A stretch of DNA of 64,000 nucleotides. Origin: Argentina anserina (taxonomy: Eukaryota > Streptophyta > Magnoliopsida > Rosales > Rosaceae). The position numbers and the translations under genes were made by a program. This document shows, piece after piece, positions 1 through 11,192 of the stretch (its first letter is position 1; each line of letters opens with the position of its first letter). The stretch is from positions 4,526,001 through 4,590,000 of the forward strand of contig NC_065873.1 of the NCBI RefSeq assembly GCF_933775445.1, read 5' to 3'. The notes under the pieces are model-generated. The model was not told the origin of the DNA. It saw only the letters and a list, made by a program, of their open reading frames with translations, and ran no database searches.

Positions 1-325
1 CCTTAGTTGTTCAATATATGGTCTCGGCATGATGCTAGAAGAAAGACATAGAGCTTGGTTCGATTTCCTTTGTATGAGATGTTTTGGTGATTGTTTATGT
101 GTTGGTTGGTTGATCACATGTACATATTAGTTTAGGTTTTATTTACTGTTTTTATGACTCAATCCAAAATCTATATCAAACCTTAAAACCTTTATGAATT
201 CGTGTAAGTATTGTGATCCTAAGCCCTGGCTGGATCCCCGGTTTGTGAACGATACCCTCTTGCTTTATACTACTAACGATGCTTACAGGGTTAAATATTA
301 ATGTCGAGTAATCGAGCAATCATCA
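1..325 (+). repeat. 3' part of the 5' LTR of a Ty3-type retrotransposon
   Basis: The stretch matches 5906-6230 without gaps at a fixed offset of 5905. By eye there are three mismatches in 325 bases (two near 104-106, one near 303). It ends in CA two bases before a primer-binding site, as a 5' LTR should. The left part of this LTR lies outside the window. Confidence 0.92.
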
Positions 326-327
326 AA

Positions 328-345
328 TGGCGCCGTTGCCGGGGA
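328..345 (+). promoter_or_regulatory. Primer-binding site (tRNA-Asp type)
   Basis: TGGCGCCGTTGCCGGGGA starts two bases after the LTR end. It is complementary to the 3' end of plant tRNA-Asp, the usual primer of several Ty3 lineages. Confidence 0.85.
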
Positions 346-1595
346 TCCATTAGAGATGGATCCCTAACTTTTACTACGAATTCATTGTGTATATTGTACA
401 TTTGTATATTATTATCTTATTTTCTTGTAACATATAATAATTTTATCTTAGGATGTTGTTTGGATGATTGAGTGAATGATTGTTGTAGGTTGTAAATCGA
501 ACGGAATAGGTAAAGTCCCTTTTGTTAATATTAGCCTTAACCCCTCATGTTTTCTTCCGAGTTTTTGCATGAGGTTGAGGGCGGCTTTTATTAACACTTG
601 GAGATTTGTCTAACACTCAAGTTTGTTTCTAGCTGAGTAAGGGGCACGCTATTTCATTACCCTGGTGCATGGGACCAAAATTGGATCTCAGAGAACTAAT
701 GACTGACATACATCTCGGTGATGGAGTCGATAGAGGGCTTGCCCTCCGTAGTTCAACAAATGAGTCCTACCATGTTCACTATCTCTGAATTAGCTATCTG
801 GCCTTCTGAAACAACGATTCAAACTTGTGTCTAGGCATCCATACTTAGGCCGCACGTCCACCTTGGTTTACAACTTAGAATCAATCGATCATTCAATCGT
901 TTAAATGACAACTTAAGAATGTAGAAGCATGAAATCGATTGAAAGACTTTTGTAAAAACTTTTTTGAACGAAACCTTGTATATTTCTTGTATGATTTTTG
1001 TATTCTTTTATGCGAAGAAGAAGTGAGAGAGTTCGACACTCTCATGCCACCACCATCAAAGAAGGCCGTGCCTTCCAATGACAAGGATGCCGTGTCCTTG
1101 TCCCAAATTGATCATGCCGTGCATGATAAGGTAAGTTTTCTAACTCATGTGGATTAGTTTTAACTAATGTCCTTGCTTGTGTACATTTCCCAATAGGTTG
1201 AAGCTACCACCGATTCTTAGTGGATCCATGGAGTAGATTAAAGTGATGACAAGATCAATTCCTAGTTGGATTAGGAGAGGAGTGGCCATGACACTCCTAG
1301 TCGAACAAGGAAAACGTGCGTGTGTCATCAAGAAGGAGATTTCCATCCGGATTGGGATTTCCAAAGTAGAGGGAGAGATGGATTCCTAGGTGAGTTAGGA
1401 AAGGGAAGTTGCTGTGAAAAGAAATCATAGTTGAAGTAGGAGAAGCCATGCCGTGTGTTATCAATGGAGAAGTCCCATTCGGACTTGGATACCAAGTAGG
1501 AATGGGAGAAGGTTTCTATGTCCTTGTAGGTTTCTTTCTACCTCATGGAAAATGATTGAGATTGCTCTATATATAGAGAGCACGGTTCAACATAA

Positions 1596-2522
1596 TTGTT
1601 TATCCTGTTTCTGAAAATTCACAAGTTCATAAGAAGGAGAGGAAGACTACCACATTCGGTTCACTCAATTCATAAGAAGATTTTCAAGTGTTCAATGGAG
1701 GTGTTTGCGTTTCGTGAAGACAACATGTTTCCAGAGAGGGACAGCCCTGCGTTTCATCCTAGGTGCATTGTGTTGCCGACTCCTAGGCATAATCATACTC
1801 GTATGGAGGTCACATACAAAATTTTGAAGACCATGCCGATCTTTAGAGGGTTTAAGATTGAGAAGGCTGATGTCCATATATTTCTTTTTGAGTCGAAGGT
1901 GCAACAGGTTATTCAGTCCATGGAACGTGGAGACTTGGAGTTATTGTATCTTGAGGTGTTTCCCGTCACTCTAGTTGATAAAGCAAGAGAATGGTTGCAC
2001 TCTATTCCAGAGAATTCCATCCGATCATGGGATGAGCTAAAAGAAACATTCCTCAAGGAGTTCTTGCTCAAGGCAAGAAGAGCAAGGATGAGAGAGATGA
2101 TTCAAGCATGCAGACAAGAAGATGCTGAGCCCTACCACATGTACTTAAAGAGATTTCAAGAAGTAGTAGCATCGTTAGACCATGACATGAACCAACATGC
2201 GTTGACTAGTACTTTCTACCAAGGTCTGCTAAGGGATTATCAAGAGTACATTGATTCGTTTTCACCAAGAGGCTTCATGAACCTTGAGGTAGGAGATAGG
2301 ATCATGCATATTGGAGTACTTGGAGAAAGAAGGGATAGTTTGGTTTCGACGTCATGCTCTAGGGTGAGTGGTACTTCTCGGTTCAAAGGTATGGAGTTAG
2401 ATGGAAGGAAAGCTAGGGAGTATGGGAACACTAGAGACCATTTGAAGCCTCTAGTTGGCATGAAGAGGAAAGGTAGATCGGCTAGAGTTAAGACTACACC
2501 CACAAGAACAGAGCACCACTGA
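1596..2522 (+). CDS. Gag-like protein of the non-autonomous Ty3 element, first part
   Basis: A 308-residue frame with a Retrotrans_gag-type capsid core at roughly residues 95-210. The core contains AREWLHSIPENSI, then SWDELKETFLKEFL, then a Q-E-rich helix ending in HALTSTFYQGLL. This is the usual order in plant Ty3 Gag. The coding start may be the first ATG or the ATG at 1695 (MEVFAFREDN), because the first 33 residues look like translated leader. The C-terminal part is basic. The frame ends in TGA at 2520-2522, and the next frame starts six bases later in the same phase, so this stop probably splits one longer Gag. No zinc knuckle is seen. Confidence 0.75.
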   Translation: MFILFLKIHKFIRRRGRLPHSVHSIHKKIFKCSMEVFAFREDNMFPERDSPAFHPRCIVLPTPRHNHTRMEVTYKILKTMPIFRGFKIEKADVHIFLFESKVQQVIQSMERGDLELLYLEVFPVTLVDKAREWLHSIPENSIRSWDELKETFLKEFLLKARRARMREMIQACRQEDAEPYHMYLKRFQEVVASLDHDMNQHALTSTFYQGLLRDYQEYIDSFSPRGFMNLEVGDRIMHIGVLGERRDSLVSTSCSRVSGTSRFKGMELDGRKAREYGNTRDHLKPLVGMKRKGRSARVKTTPTRTEHH

Positions 2523-2528
2523 GACAAG

Positions 2529-2828
2529 ATGATCAATGAAATGCAACAATCGATTTTGGAATTGGCAAAATCGCATAGGGAGTTAAAGGAACTTGTAGAG
2601 GAGATTCGTGCTAGCTCTAAGGAAGTGAGCAAAGAACTTACAATTGAAGAGGGGGAGTCTTACAGCCGTGTCAATGAGGAAGAGGAAGAAGAAGATCCGA
2701 GTTTGAAGGAAGAAGTTGATTCGAGCTATAAGAGTAGGGATTCGGACTCGAGTGAAGATGAGGGGGATAATGGCGACATCATGATCATATCTTCTGATGA
2801 AGAGGATGACCATGTCGTATTCTTTTAG
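2529..2828 (+). CDS. Acidic C-terminal part of the same Gag, separated by one in-frame stop
   Basis: A 99-residue frame in exactly the same phase as the preceding gag frame (2529 minus 1596 is divisible by 3). It begins with a helical, probably coiled-coil stretch (MINEMQQSILELAKSHREL) and continues as a very acidic tail rich in E, D and S. Gag proteins of related plant Ty3 elements often have a coiled-coil and charged region after the capsid. It is more likely the end of Gag than a separate gene. Whether it is translated, by readthrough or re-initiation, cannot be told from sequence. Confidence 0.5.
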   Translation: MINEMQQSILELAKSHRELKELVEEIRASSKEVSKELTIEEGESYSRVNEEEEEEDPSLKEEVDSSYKSRDSDSSEDEGDNGDIMIISSDEEDDHVVFF

Positions 2829-4647
2829 TGGATGCAAATGAAGAAGTCTAGGCTATAGACTCTAAACTTAAGTCAATGAAGGAGCCATCAACGAGTGTTT
2901 GCATTTTCTTATCCCTTATCTCTTTTTAATTTCATTGCTTATCATATTGTACATTGAGGGCAATGTAAGTTTTAAGTGTGGGGTGGGGTATACATCATTC
3001 GTTGAATTCTATTGTTTGATGCCTATGTGTTTCAATTTTGTTGTTTTGATTTTGATTTCCGATTTTTAGTTTGAATTTTTGAGTTTGTTTTTCGATTTTG
3101 AGTTGTTTTTCGATTAAGTTGTTTTTGTTTTGAGTCCTAGGTATGCCTTTGACTGTCTAGGATGAGTTGATCTTTGAATTTGTGGTTGATAGATGATCAC
3201 GATGTTGAAATGAACTTATTTTTATTTGATGGTTAATTGATGTGTAGATTTTGTACGAACATGTAGTAGATGAGGATTTTGAAACTTAGGTACAGAATGA
3301 GCATGTTCTTTACTTGTTTGATTCATGGAACCTATGTGAGTTTCGAGCCATATACTTGTGCCTTTCTTTGGAGAGTTTATTCTATCGTTTCTTGGCTTTA
3401 TAACCTCATTATATCTATTTTTGATCAATTCATATGCCATAGAATTGCAATGAACTAGAGAATGCTAGAACTTACTTTGTGAAACTTTCGAAGCTTTATG
3501 TCATAATATATTCTGATTTTGAAAAGTATTGTTGGATCTTTTTAGGATTTCCACCACCTTAATCCAAAAAGCCGTATTCCCTATTTGAGCCCTGCTTGGG
3601 ACACCTTAGTGTTAACCCATTTGAGCCTACGTTAAGCCTTTTCTTTCATTACCAACATGTTATATCCTTGCTTAGTATAGTTATATCTCTACCTTGTCTT
3701 TGAGGCTTGGCAGAGCCGATTCTTGATGTAATATGGAGTGATGATTTGATTCAAGTGTGGGGTTATGCTATTGTATGTATGTTATGCCGTGAAAAGAGTA
3801 TGAAAAAGAGGAAAAAAAATGTATTGATGCCGTGAGAGAAAGAAAAGAAAAGATTCATGATGCACGGCTAAGAAAAGAAAAAAATTGAAAAATGATTGAA
3901 TGATGATCTCGGCATACATGTTGTTTTTGTGAATTTGGAGTTGTGATGTATTTGTTGAAGGCTCAATAATGTTATACTTTAGCCTTTGTTCGTTTTCACA
4001 ATGTTTAAAGTGAAGAATGGGTCCAACATGATGAGATTTGGCCCTTGTTTTATGGAGTATGGCGACATAAGGTGGATGTTTTGCTCTGCTAAGTCTTGAG
4101 GATGACCTTTGTGATTCCTTTACCCTGAAAAATATATCAATGCCGAGCCTAACTATCCATTTTCTAAAGATCCGCATGATTCTTAAAATGAGTAGCTCTT
4201 GAGTTGTGGAGTTTGTTTCATGAGTAAGCATATGGTTTGGGTTCATTTGTGCATATGATTGGTATCTTTCGTGAGGTTTTCGATTTTCACTAGGTTTATA
4301 ACTCTTGTGTGTGAAAAGCTTTTAAGCATATGCCATGTTCTTGAGAGAAAAGATTTGGAGTGTATATCCTTTGTGAGTTGAATTTGAACTTGTTTTGAAC
4401 ATGTCGAGCTTAATTTCACCTTTGTTTCTGCCATGTCTTACTTGTTAAACGAAATCTCGTGTTTATTAACCATTGAATTCATCTTATCTATTTCGATTGA
4501 GTGTTATTCTTGATGCTATGAGTTTGAAGATCTCTGAGACAAAATGTTGAAGGCATTAGAATGTTGTATCGTTAGTTTTAATTGCTTTGTTTTCGTTTTA
4601 TGTTTTGATTTCCCTTTTTAGTGTTTGCTAAGGGACTAGCAAAGTCT

Positions 4648-4658
4648 AAGTGTGGGGT
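4648..4658 (+). promoter_or_regulatory. Polypurine tract-like motif before the 3' LTR
   Basis: AAGTGTGGGGT lies three bases upstream of the TGATAGGAGC that begins the 3' LTR. The same 11-mer also occurs at 2974-2984 and 3753-3763 inside the non-coding 3' half of the element. Confidence 0.65.
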
Positions 4659-4661
4659 TGT

Positions 4662-6230
4662 TGATAGGAGCACAAAGTGTGACGTTCTTAATGTATATAT
4701 GCCCTATTTTTATGCTTTGTTACTTCTTATTTAGTTGTTTTAGGTTCATATTTGTCATTTCTATGTCTAAGTAGAGCTATGCCGAATTTAGATGATTTGA
4801 TGATGAAATTGTGCTAAGTGTTAGAAATCCTTATTGAGCTAGGATTCCTTACTCGACTAGGACTCTACTTTCCTATTTTCATTCTTTCCTATTCCTTAAT
4901 CGTCGTATTCTTTTCAGGAAAGACAAATCATATTTGGAAAGGAAGTAGAGATGCCGAGATGCATTCCTAGTTGAACAAGGAAATCATATTCGAGTTGAAG
5001 AAGGAGAAGAGGAGGCCGGCCTAGCTACTCCTAGTTGGACCAAGATTGTTGTCGTGCAGCCCTTAAGTGATCTCCCTATTGGACTTGGTTTCCTACATCA
5101 AGTTGGATATGGAGTACATAAATCAAATCCATAACAAAGAGGATTTCAGCTTCCCAATTGGATTCTACTTCCTTATGGCACGGCAAGAAGGCTTCCTAAA
5201 CCTCTATATATAGAGGCTCGGCCTCTCCATTCAGATCATCATCAGCCCTACACACAAACACAAGCCATAGCTCTGCCGAATTCATCCTTCACCATTCCAA
5301 GAAATCCTAAAACTGATTCCTATCATTCCCCACCAATCAATAGCCTTCAAACACGCCTGCGAGGAATGTTTCATCCATAGAAGTCTCGGCTACACTTGTG
5401 GATTGCTTGATTTATAAAGTGTAACCATGATTCACTCTTGTTTAAATTCGGTTTTGGTTTTATTCTTGTTCTTGGATGAAGCTTGCGATTTGTGTAGAGT
5501 AATCTTGTTTCAATTTTGTCTATGAAATAGCTACTTGATTCAATTTATATAGAGGATTCGAAAATTGTTTTGGTTTTGTGAATTTCTGTTTTTGGTTTCT
5601 GCCGAACCTTGTTCTTGATCAATTTTGATTTCTAAGTGTTATGTGTACGATTGTAGCATGATATTTAGGTTGTTGGATTAAAGACTTATGCTATGAACAT
5701 GTTTATTCTTTTCTATATGATTTTCGAAATTGCATGATTGGGGGTTAAGTAGGTGACATACTTAATGAATTCGATATGCATGGCTTTGGGATTATGTGGT
5801 AAGATGAACATGTTAGATTTCAATGAAGCCGAGTGGCAAGACTTGAATGTGTTAAGTGTCTATGCATATAGGTTACTGATTTGGAACTTAGATTGCATGA
5901 TCCAACCTTAGTTGTTCAATATATGGTCTCGGCATGATGCTAGAAGAAAGACATAGAGCTTGGTTCGATTTCCTTTGTATGAGATGTTTTGGTGATTGAT
6001 AATGTGTTGGTTGGTTGATCACATGTACATATTAGTTTAGGTTTTATTTACTGTTTTTATGACTCAATCCAAAATCTATATCAAACCTTAAAACCTTTAT
6101 GAATTCGTGTAAGTATTGTGATCCTAAGCCCTGGCTGGATCCCCGGTTTGTGAACGATACCCTCTTGCTTTATACTACTAACGATGCTTACAGGGTTAAA
6201 TATTGATGTCGAGTAATCGAGCAATCATCA
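4662..6230 (+). repeat. 3' LTR of the gag-only Ty3 element
   Basis: The 1,569-bp LTR starts TGATAGGAGC and ends GCAATCATCA. I set the start by comparison with the related solo LTR at 49712-51243, whose borders are fixed by a target-site duplication. TG at 4659 is the alternative. It contains direct CTCTATATATAGAGG-like promoter sequence near 5200-5220, consistent with a TATA region. It is followed at once by chromovirus reverse-transcriptase sequence, so the element inserted into another element. Confidence 0.88.
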
Positions 6231-8384
6231 GTTTTCTTGGCTTTACTGGGTATTATCAGAGGTTCATTGAAGGCTTTTCAAAAATTGTTCTTCCATTGAC
6301 AAGGTTGACTCGAAAGAATGTGAACTATATTTGGGATGCCAACTGTGAACAAGCATTTCAGAAGCTAAAGGAAAGGCTGACGACAACACCAATCCTTACC
6401 ATTCCAAGAAGTGGGATTCATTTTGTCATATATAGCGACGCATCACATCAAGAGCTTGGTTCTGTTCTCATGGAAAATGGGAAGGTGGTAGCTTATGCAT
6501 CTCAACAATTGAAGGTTCATGAGAAGAACTATCAAACCCATAATCTTGAGTTTGCACCTGGGGTTTTTGCTTTGAAGGTTTGGAGACATTATTTGTATGG
6601 GGAGCGGTTTGATCTATTCTCTGACTACAAAAGTTTAAAGTATATTTTCTCCCAGAGGATTTAAACATGCGACAAAGAAGATGGATGGAGCTTATCAAGG
6701 ACTATGGCTTCACATTGCAATACCATCCCGGTAAAGCAAATGCAGTGGCTGTCACTTTAAGCCGAAAACCTCGAAGTCACATAGCTACAATTATAAGAGA
6801 GGATTGGAGCATGTTAAGAACTCTAATTGAGTACAATCTTACTCCTTCAACGAACATCAATGAGATGTTTATTGGAAACTTAGTGGTGCAACCTCAATAA
6901 TAAGCGAAGTCATTCAAGCACAACGGGAAGATGAAGGGCTAGTGGAATACGTTCGGGGAATGAAAGAGAAGCACCTTGAAGACTAGAGTACACATACAGA
7001 AGAAGGGATGCATTTTACAGGGAGGCTTTGCATGCCAAATGTTGCATCATTAAAGCAGGATATAATGCAAGAAGCACATCGTTCAAAATTCACAATCCAC
7101 CCAGGAGGAATAAAGATGTATAAAGATCTACGGAAAAACTATTAGTGGAACAACATGAAGAGAGACATTGCTAACTATGTCTTTAGGTGTCTTACATGCC
7201 AACATGTGAAGGCAGAGCACGTGCGAAATGGAGGATTATTACAACCTCTCAAAATTCCAGAATGGAAGTGGGAGCACATCATGATGGACTTCGTTACTGG
7301 ATTGCCAAGGAAGCAAAGAGGCAACGATGCAATTTGGGTCATTGTTGATCGCCTTACAAAATCTGCCATTTCTTACCAATAAAGGTAACAGATTCCATCG
7401 ATGTCTTAAGTAAGCTATACCTAAGAGAAGTAGTACGTTTGCACAGAGTTCCTGTATCGATAGTGTCAGATCGTGATACCCGATTCAGCTCAAGATTTTG
7501 GGTTAGATTACAAAGTGCAATGGAGACGAAGTTAGACATGAGCACTGCACTTCATCCTCAAACTTATGGACAAACTGAAAGAGTCAATCAAGTGATGGTT
7601 GATATGCTTAGGTCTTACATTTTGGATTTTGGAGGGAGCTCGGAGGATCACCTATATTTGATCGAGTTTGCTTACAACAAAAGTTATCACTCAAGCATAA
7701 GGATGGCGCCTTTTGAAGCTCTCTATGGGAGACCATGCCGTACCCCAATATGTTGGGCTGAAGTACGCGAAGCCGTTCATCTCAGACCTGATGTAGTTAA
7801 GCATTTTGCAGAAGTCGTTGCTTCAATTAAGGAGCGCTTGAAAGCTGCACAGAGTCGACAAAAGACCTATGCCGATCGAGATAGGAGGAATGTAGAGTTT
7901 CATGTCGGAGATCGTGTCTTGTTGAAAGTCTCACCCATGGAGGCGTTGTCCGTTTTGGAAAAAAAAGATTGCCAAGTTCTCACCGTGGTTTATTGGACAT
8001 TTCCAAATTATAGAAAAATTTGGTGATTTAGCCTATCGACTAGATCTACCACAATATTTATCCAACGTGCATAACATTTTCCATGTATTTATGTTACGAG
8101 AATACAAGCCAGACAATTCTCATGTCATAGACTATAGTACCATAGAACTAGTGGAAAATGTCACATATGACGAAGTACATGTTCGCATATTAGGCAAGGA
8201 AGTAAGAAAGCTCCGTACTAAGGAAAATCCAATGGTGAAGATACAATGGAATCGACATGATGAAAATGAGGCTTCTTGGGAATTAGAATCAGAAATGAGA
8301 AAGAAACACCCGCATTTGTTCATATAACAAATAGAACAAGGTACGTAAAATTCGAGGACGAATTTTCTTTTAAGGTGGGTAGAC
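6231..8384 (+). pseudogene. Broken Ty3 chromovirus polyprotein (RT end, RNase H, integrase, chromodomain)
   Basis: The reading frames follow the order of a Tekay/Del-like chromovirus. First comes the end of reverse transcriptase ([17 protein letters not shown], then [10 protein letters not shown]). RNase H follows ([28 protein letters not shown], with HNLEFA). Next are the integrase zinc region ([11 protein letters not shown]), the integrase core ([51 protein letters not shown]) and a C-terminal chromodomain-like segment ending MRKKHPHLFI at 8327. Lesions seen are a one-base loss near 6654, stops at 6984-6986 and 7143-7145 (the latter replaces a Trp), a one-base loss near 7370 and a frame change near 7955. 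The 5' half of the element is left of the window because the gag-only element inserted here. Confidence 0.9.
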
Positions 8385-10138
8385 TGTAATACTCCGAAAT
8401 TTAGTATTTACTACTTAGTACTCTAAGGTTATATTAACTGAGAATTAATTCAATTTTTTTCTAATATTTCTCTTTAGAAACCAATGATACTAAGGTTCAT
8501 ACTTTCAAAGATAGAGAAATTTCTTTTTGTAAATATTAGACCACGATTTGAGTACGTTAGCTCATCTTTCTTGCGTATACTCGATACTTTGTAATCGAGT
8601 TTAAGACTAATACTTATAGTATTATCTTTTATGCATTATATTAGTGTTAAATAGTGCAAATATATTGAAAATCGTATGAAAATAATATATGAAATTCTTT
8701 TACTTTTTAGAATAACACATATAAATGTGTTTGTTATATCCATACATGTATATATATATAATCCTTATGCCAATACGTTTTGAATCTAGCTGAATTTTAT
8801 ATTTTATCCCATCACACTATTTGTTTTTCTTTTCTTTGTGAATAACCACCCTAACTAGATAGACCATAACTCAATATTATTGGTTGGTCTCTTAAGTCAA
8901 GAAGGGTAGTTCAGAATTAAATTTTTGTGTTCCTTCTTGGCATAATTATATTTGTGAGTTGCCTCAAGCTTTTTTCACACTTCAAAATTAGAAATCATGC
9001 AAGTCGAAAGTTTCTTTAGTTAATAGAAAACTCAACCAGCCAATGTTCCTCAACTAAAATTCTAGTCTTCACTCTTTTTCTCTTAAACAAGTTCCTTCTT
9101 TACTAAAGTAATCCAACTTTGGATCCACATCAAAACATTCCTTTCACCCATGAAACTTCAAGGTAAGTGCATCTTGCATCCTTATAATCATTTGTCTTTT
9201 AAGATTTATCAAAGTGCATAGCTAAAGATAAAATAGAAAAGACCATGGTTTGGTAAGAGTTATATTTTCGTATTTTATAACATCTAAGTTTGTACACGGT
9301 TACAATAGCATTAAATTTTGCATGAACAATTCTTCAATTTAGGCTTTTATATCACTAAAAAATGTTTTGAAATGGAGAAGTTATGGCTAATCAAAGTTGG
9401 AGTTACTAAACTCACTGAAATTCTCTTGTAGCACTCACGACTTTAAAAACTCATATCTCACCTATTTCTTAACCATTTTCCACAAAATTTATATCAAATT
9501 AAAGTTTATGACCTCTACTTTTAATCTGGATAGTTTTAGAAAAAATGATGAAATGTTTGTTACAAGTAGAATACGTAGACATCTAAGATGATAACTTAAT
9601 GATTGGTTTCGGCACCGCTACTGTGTTTGAACCTTTTGGACTCAATGACTTTGAACTCTACTGTATGACTTATCCTATTGAATTCCTTACGAACAATCCT
9701 TAAACATAGACTCCTCACTTGCCTAATTTGGACGTTTATTGATTGAGTTATCGATACGGAAAGTTGACGGACTTTGACACTATTATTTGAAGGACAATTG
9801 CTACTTTGGACAGACACTTTCCTTATTATGAGAGAAATAACTACTAATCCTTTGACTACTAACTAATATTGTCTAATTATTTTTAATTTAAAGTACATTT
9901 ACTTTATTGCACATTTACGTTCAAATTTACTGATTTGTTTATTTCATGCATATACTGAGTTATTGATAAGTATGTATATCTTGATGTAAGGTTATATACT
10001 TTATTAGCATTTAAATATTCTCTTAATTACTATACTTTGTGATATTCTATTACGTATTAACGTTATTGAGTTGGAGGTGAAGCTGGGAAATTAGTACTAC
10101 CCCGTGCTTAAGTGAATTACTGGTAAAATTGTTTTACA
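8385..10138 (+). repeat. Probable 3' LTR of the broken chromovirus
   Basis: After the last codon a purine-rich tract (TTAAGGTGGG near 8370-8379) precedes TGTAATACTCCG. Plant Tekay-type LTRs typically begin with a TGTAA start after such a tract. A plausible end is GTTTTACA at 10138, an imperfect inverted match to TGTAATAC. The partner LTR is outside the window, so the right border is a guess. No gene is visible in this AT-rich 1.75 kb. Confidence 0.5.
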
Positions 10139-10300
10139 TAAATTAAAAAAACTGAAAAAAAAAAATGAAAAAGACTGAACCTAACCGGTCGGTTCAATTT
10201 TTAGTTTCACATGTTGAAAAACTGTAAACCGAACCGTTTGGGCCGAATGCCAGTCCTATTACATATTGTAATTATTGGTCTTAATTTTATGAAATTTAAT
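10139..10300 (+). repeat. Possible terminal fragment of a hAT-like element
   Basis: The stretch holds GGTTC/GAACC-rich sequence (CCGGTCGGTTC, CCGAACCG) and ends in GCCAGTCCTA near 10245-10257. That resembles the CCAGCCCTA end of plant hAT elements, also seen at 17848-17860. No opposite end was found. Confidence 0.25.
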
Positions 10301-10311
10301 TTGCACGTACA

Positions 10312-10592
10312 GATGGGAAAACTACAGTAGGAACAGACTTAATTGAAGCCGTGGACGACGATAAGAATTCTGTGACCTTCAAAGCATTGATGGACCTCTC
10401 CTTCAGCACTACAAGAGCTTCAGGCTCATTGTTGAAGCCACTCCAAAAGGTGATGCGAACAGCTTGGTTCATTTGATTGTTGGATATGAAAAGCTTCACG
10501 GCCAAGTTTCAGACCCTCATAGCTTGCTTCAGTTTGAAGTTGATCTTTCCAAAAGATATGGGTGCTGACCTTAGTATTAAACCCTAATTAGG
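10312..10592 (+). pseudogene. Duplicated exon 2 of an MLP (major latex protein) gene, broken
   Basis: It begins with GTACAG/ATGGGAAAACTACAG, as exon 2 of the MLP gene at 20472 does, and runs parallel to that exon for its whole length (GTDLIEAVDDDKN here, GTDLIEAINDDKN there). A base loss after VTFKA shifts the frame, and the rest is readable only in another frame, up to KDMGADLSIKP near 10585. Only the intron acceptor and exon 2 are present. No exon 1 is visible upstream, where LTR sequence lies instead. It is a DNA-level partial duplicate and not a retrocopy, since the acceptor region is kept. Confidence 0.8.
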
Positions 10593-10624
10593 CATGTAAT
10601 TGACGATGAAACAATAAAAAATAG

Positions 10625-11003
10625 AAGCTAGGGCGCCATTTTAATTCTTGTGTCATGGATAATATTGTATTTTTATTTAAAAATAACATTTTATGACTAT
10701 TTTAATTACCGACATGACAATATTATGTGGCATGACAGATACAATTGTGGCGCCGAATCTGGCGCCATATTGTGGCGCTAAAACATTTTCCTTTGGTATA
10801 TACTAATTCTAGTTAACTCCACGTCTTAATTTTAATACTTAGATAAACAACAATAAATTGCCGCCACACATATTTTTTAGAAAAATGTTTTAGTGCCACA
10901 ATATGACGTTAGATTGGGCGCCACAATGTTATATGACATACCACATAATCTTGTCATATCAGTAATTAAAATAGTAATAAAATGTCATCTTTGAGTAAGA
11001 AGA
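10625..11003. mobile_element. Palindromic MITE-like element with TGGCGCC motifs
   Basis: The left arm (about 10681-10792) and right arm (about 10880-10990) are inverted copies of each other. They share ACATTTTATGACTATTTTAA-type sequence, a central TTGTGGCGCC block and CTAAAACATTTTTC at the inner ends. The loop is about 90 bases. There is no coding frame. A degenerate single arm of the same family is at 18344-18455. The superfamily is not clear because no target-site duplication was found. Confidence 0.65.
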
Positions 11004-11004
11004 C

Positions 11005-11192
11005 AATTATATCTATATTAATCCAACGACTATCTAGATTATTATAAAAAAATATTTTTTTCTTTATCATTTATTTTTATTGACCCATCAGCTTTTAATT
11101 TCTTTTTGAAAATTATATCTATATTAATCCAACGACTATTTAGCCTTGTACTTGTCTATTGACCCATCAGCTTTTAATTTCTTTTTGAAAAT
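11005..11192. repeat. Interleaved direct duplications at the broken end of a Copia element
   Basis: A 29-bp block (11005-11033) recurs exactly at 11111-11139. A 35-bp block (11079-11113) recurs at 11158-11192. The second copy of the 35-bp block is genuine Copia reverse-transcriptase coding sequence (minus strand, KKKLKADGSI). The first is an extra piece outside the element. Confidence 0.85.

Larger units (their letters stand above)
326..4661 (+). mobile_element. Internal region of a non-autonomous (gag-only) Ty3-type LTR retrotransposon
   Basis: This region lies between two nearly identical LTRs. It opens with a primer-binding site and closes with a polypurine-like tract just before the 3' LTR. 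It has only a gag-like reading frame (1596-2828). No protease, reverse transcriptase, RNase H or integrase motif can be seen in any frame, and 2830-4650 holds no long frame. The tRNA-Asp primer site and the AAGTGTGGGGT tract fit the Athila/Tat side of Ty3 elements, which is family knowledge. The element probably moves with proteins supplied by an autonomous relative. 326-1595 is an untranslated leader. Confidence 0.8.
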
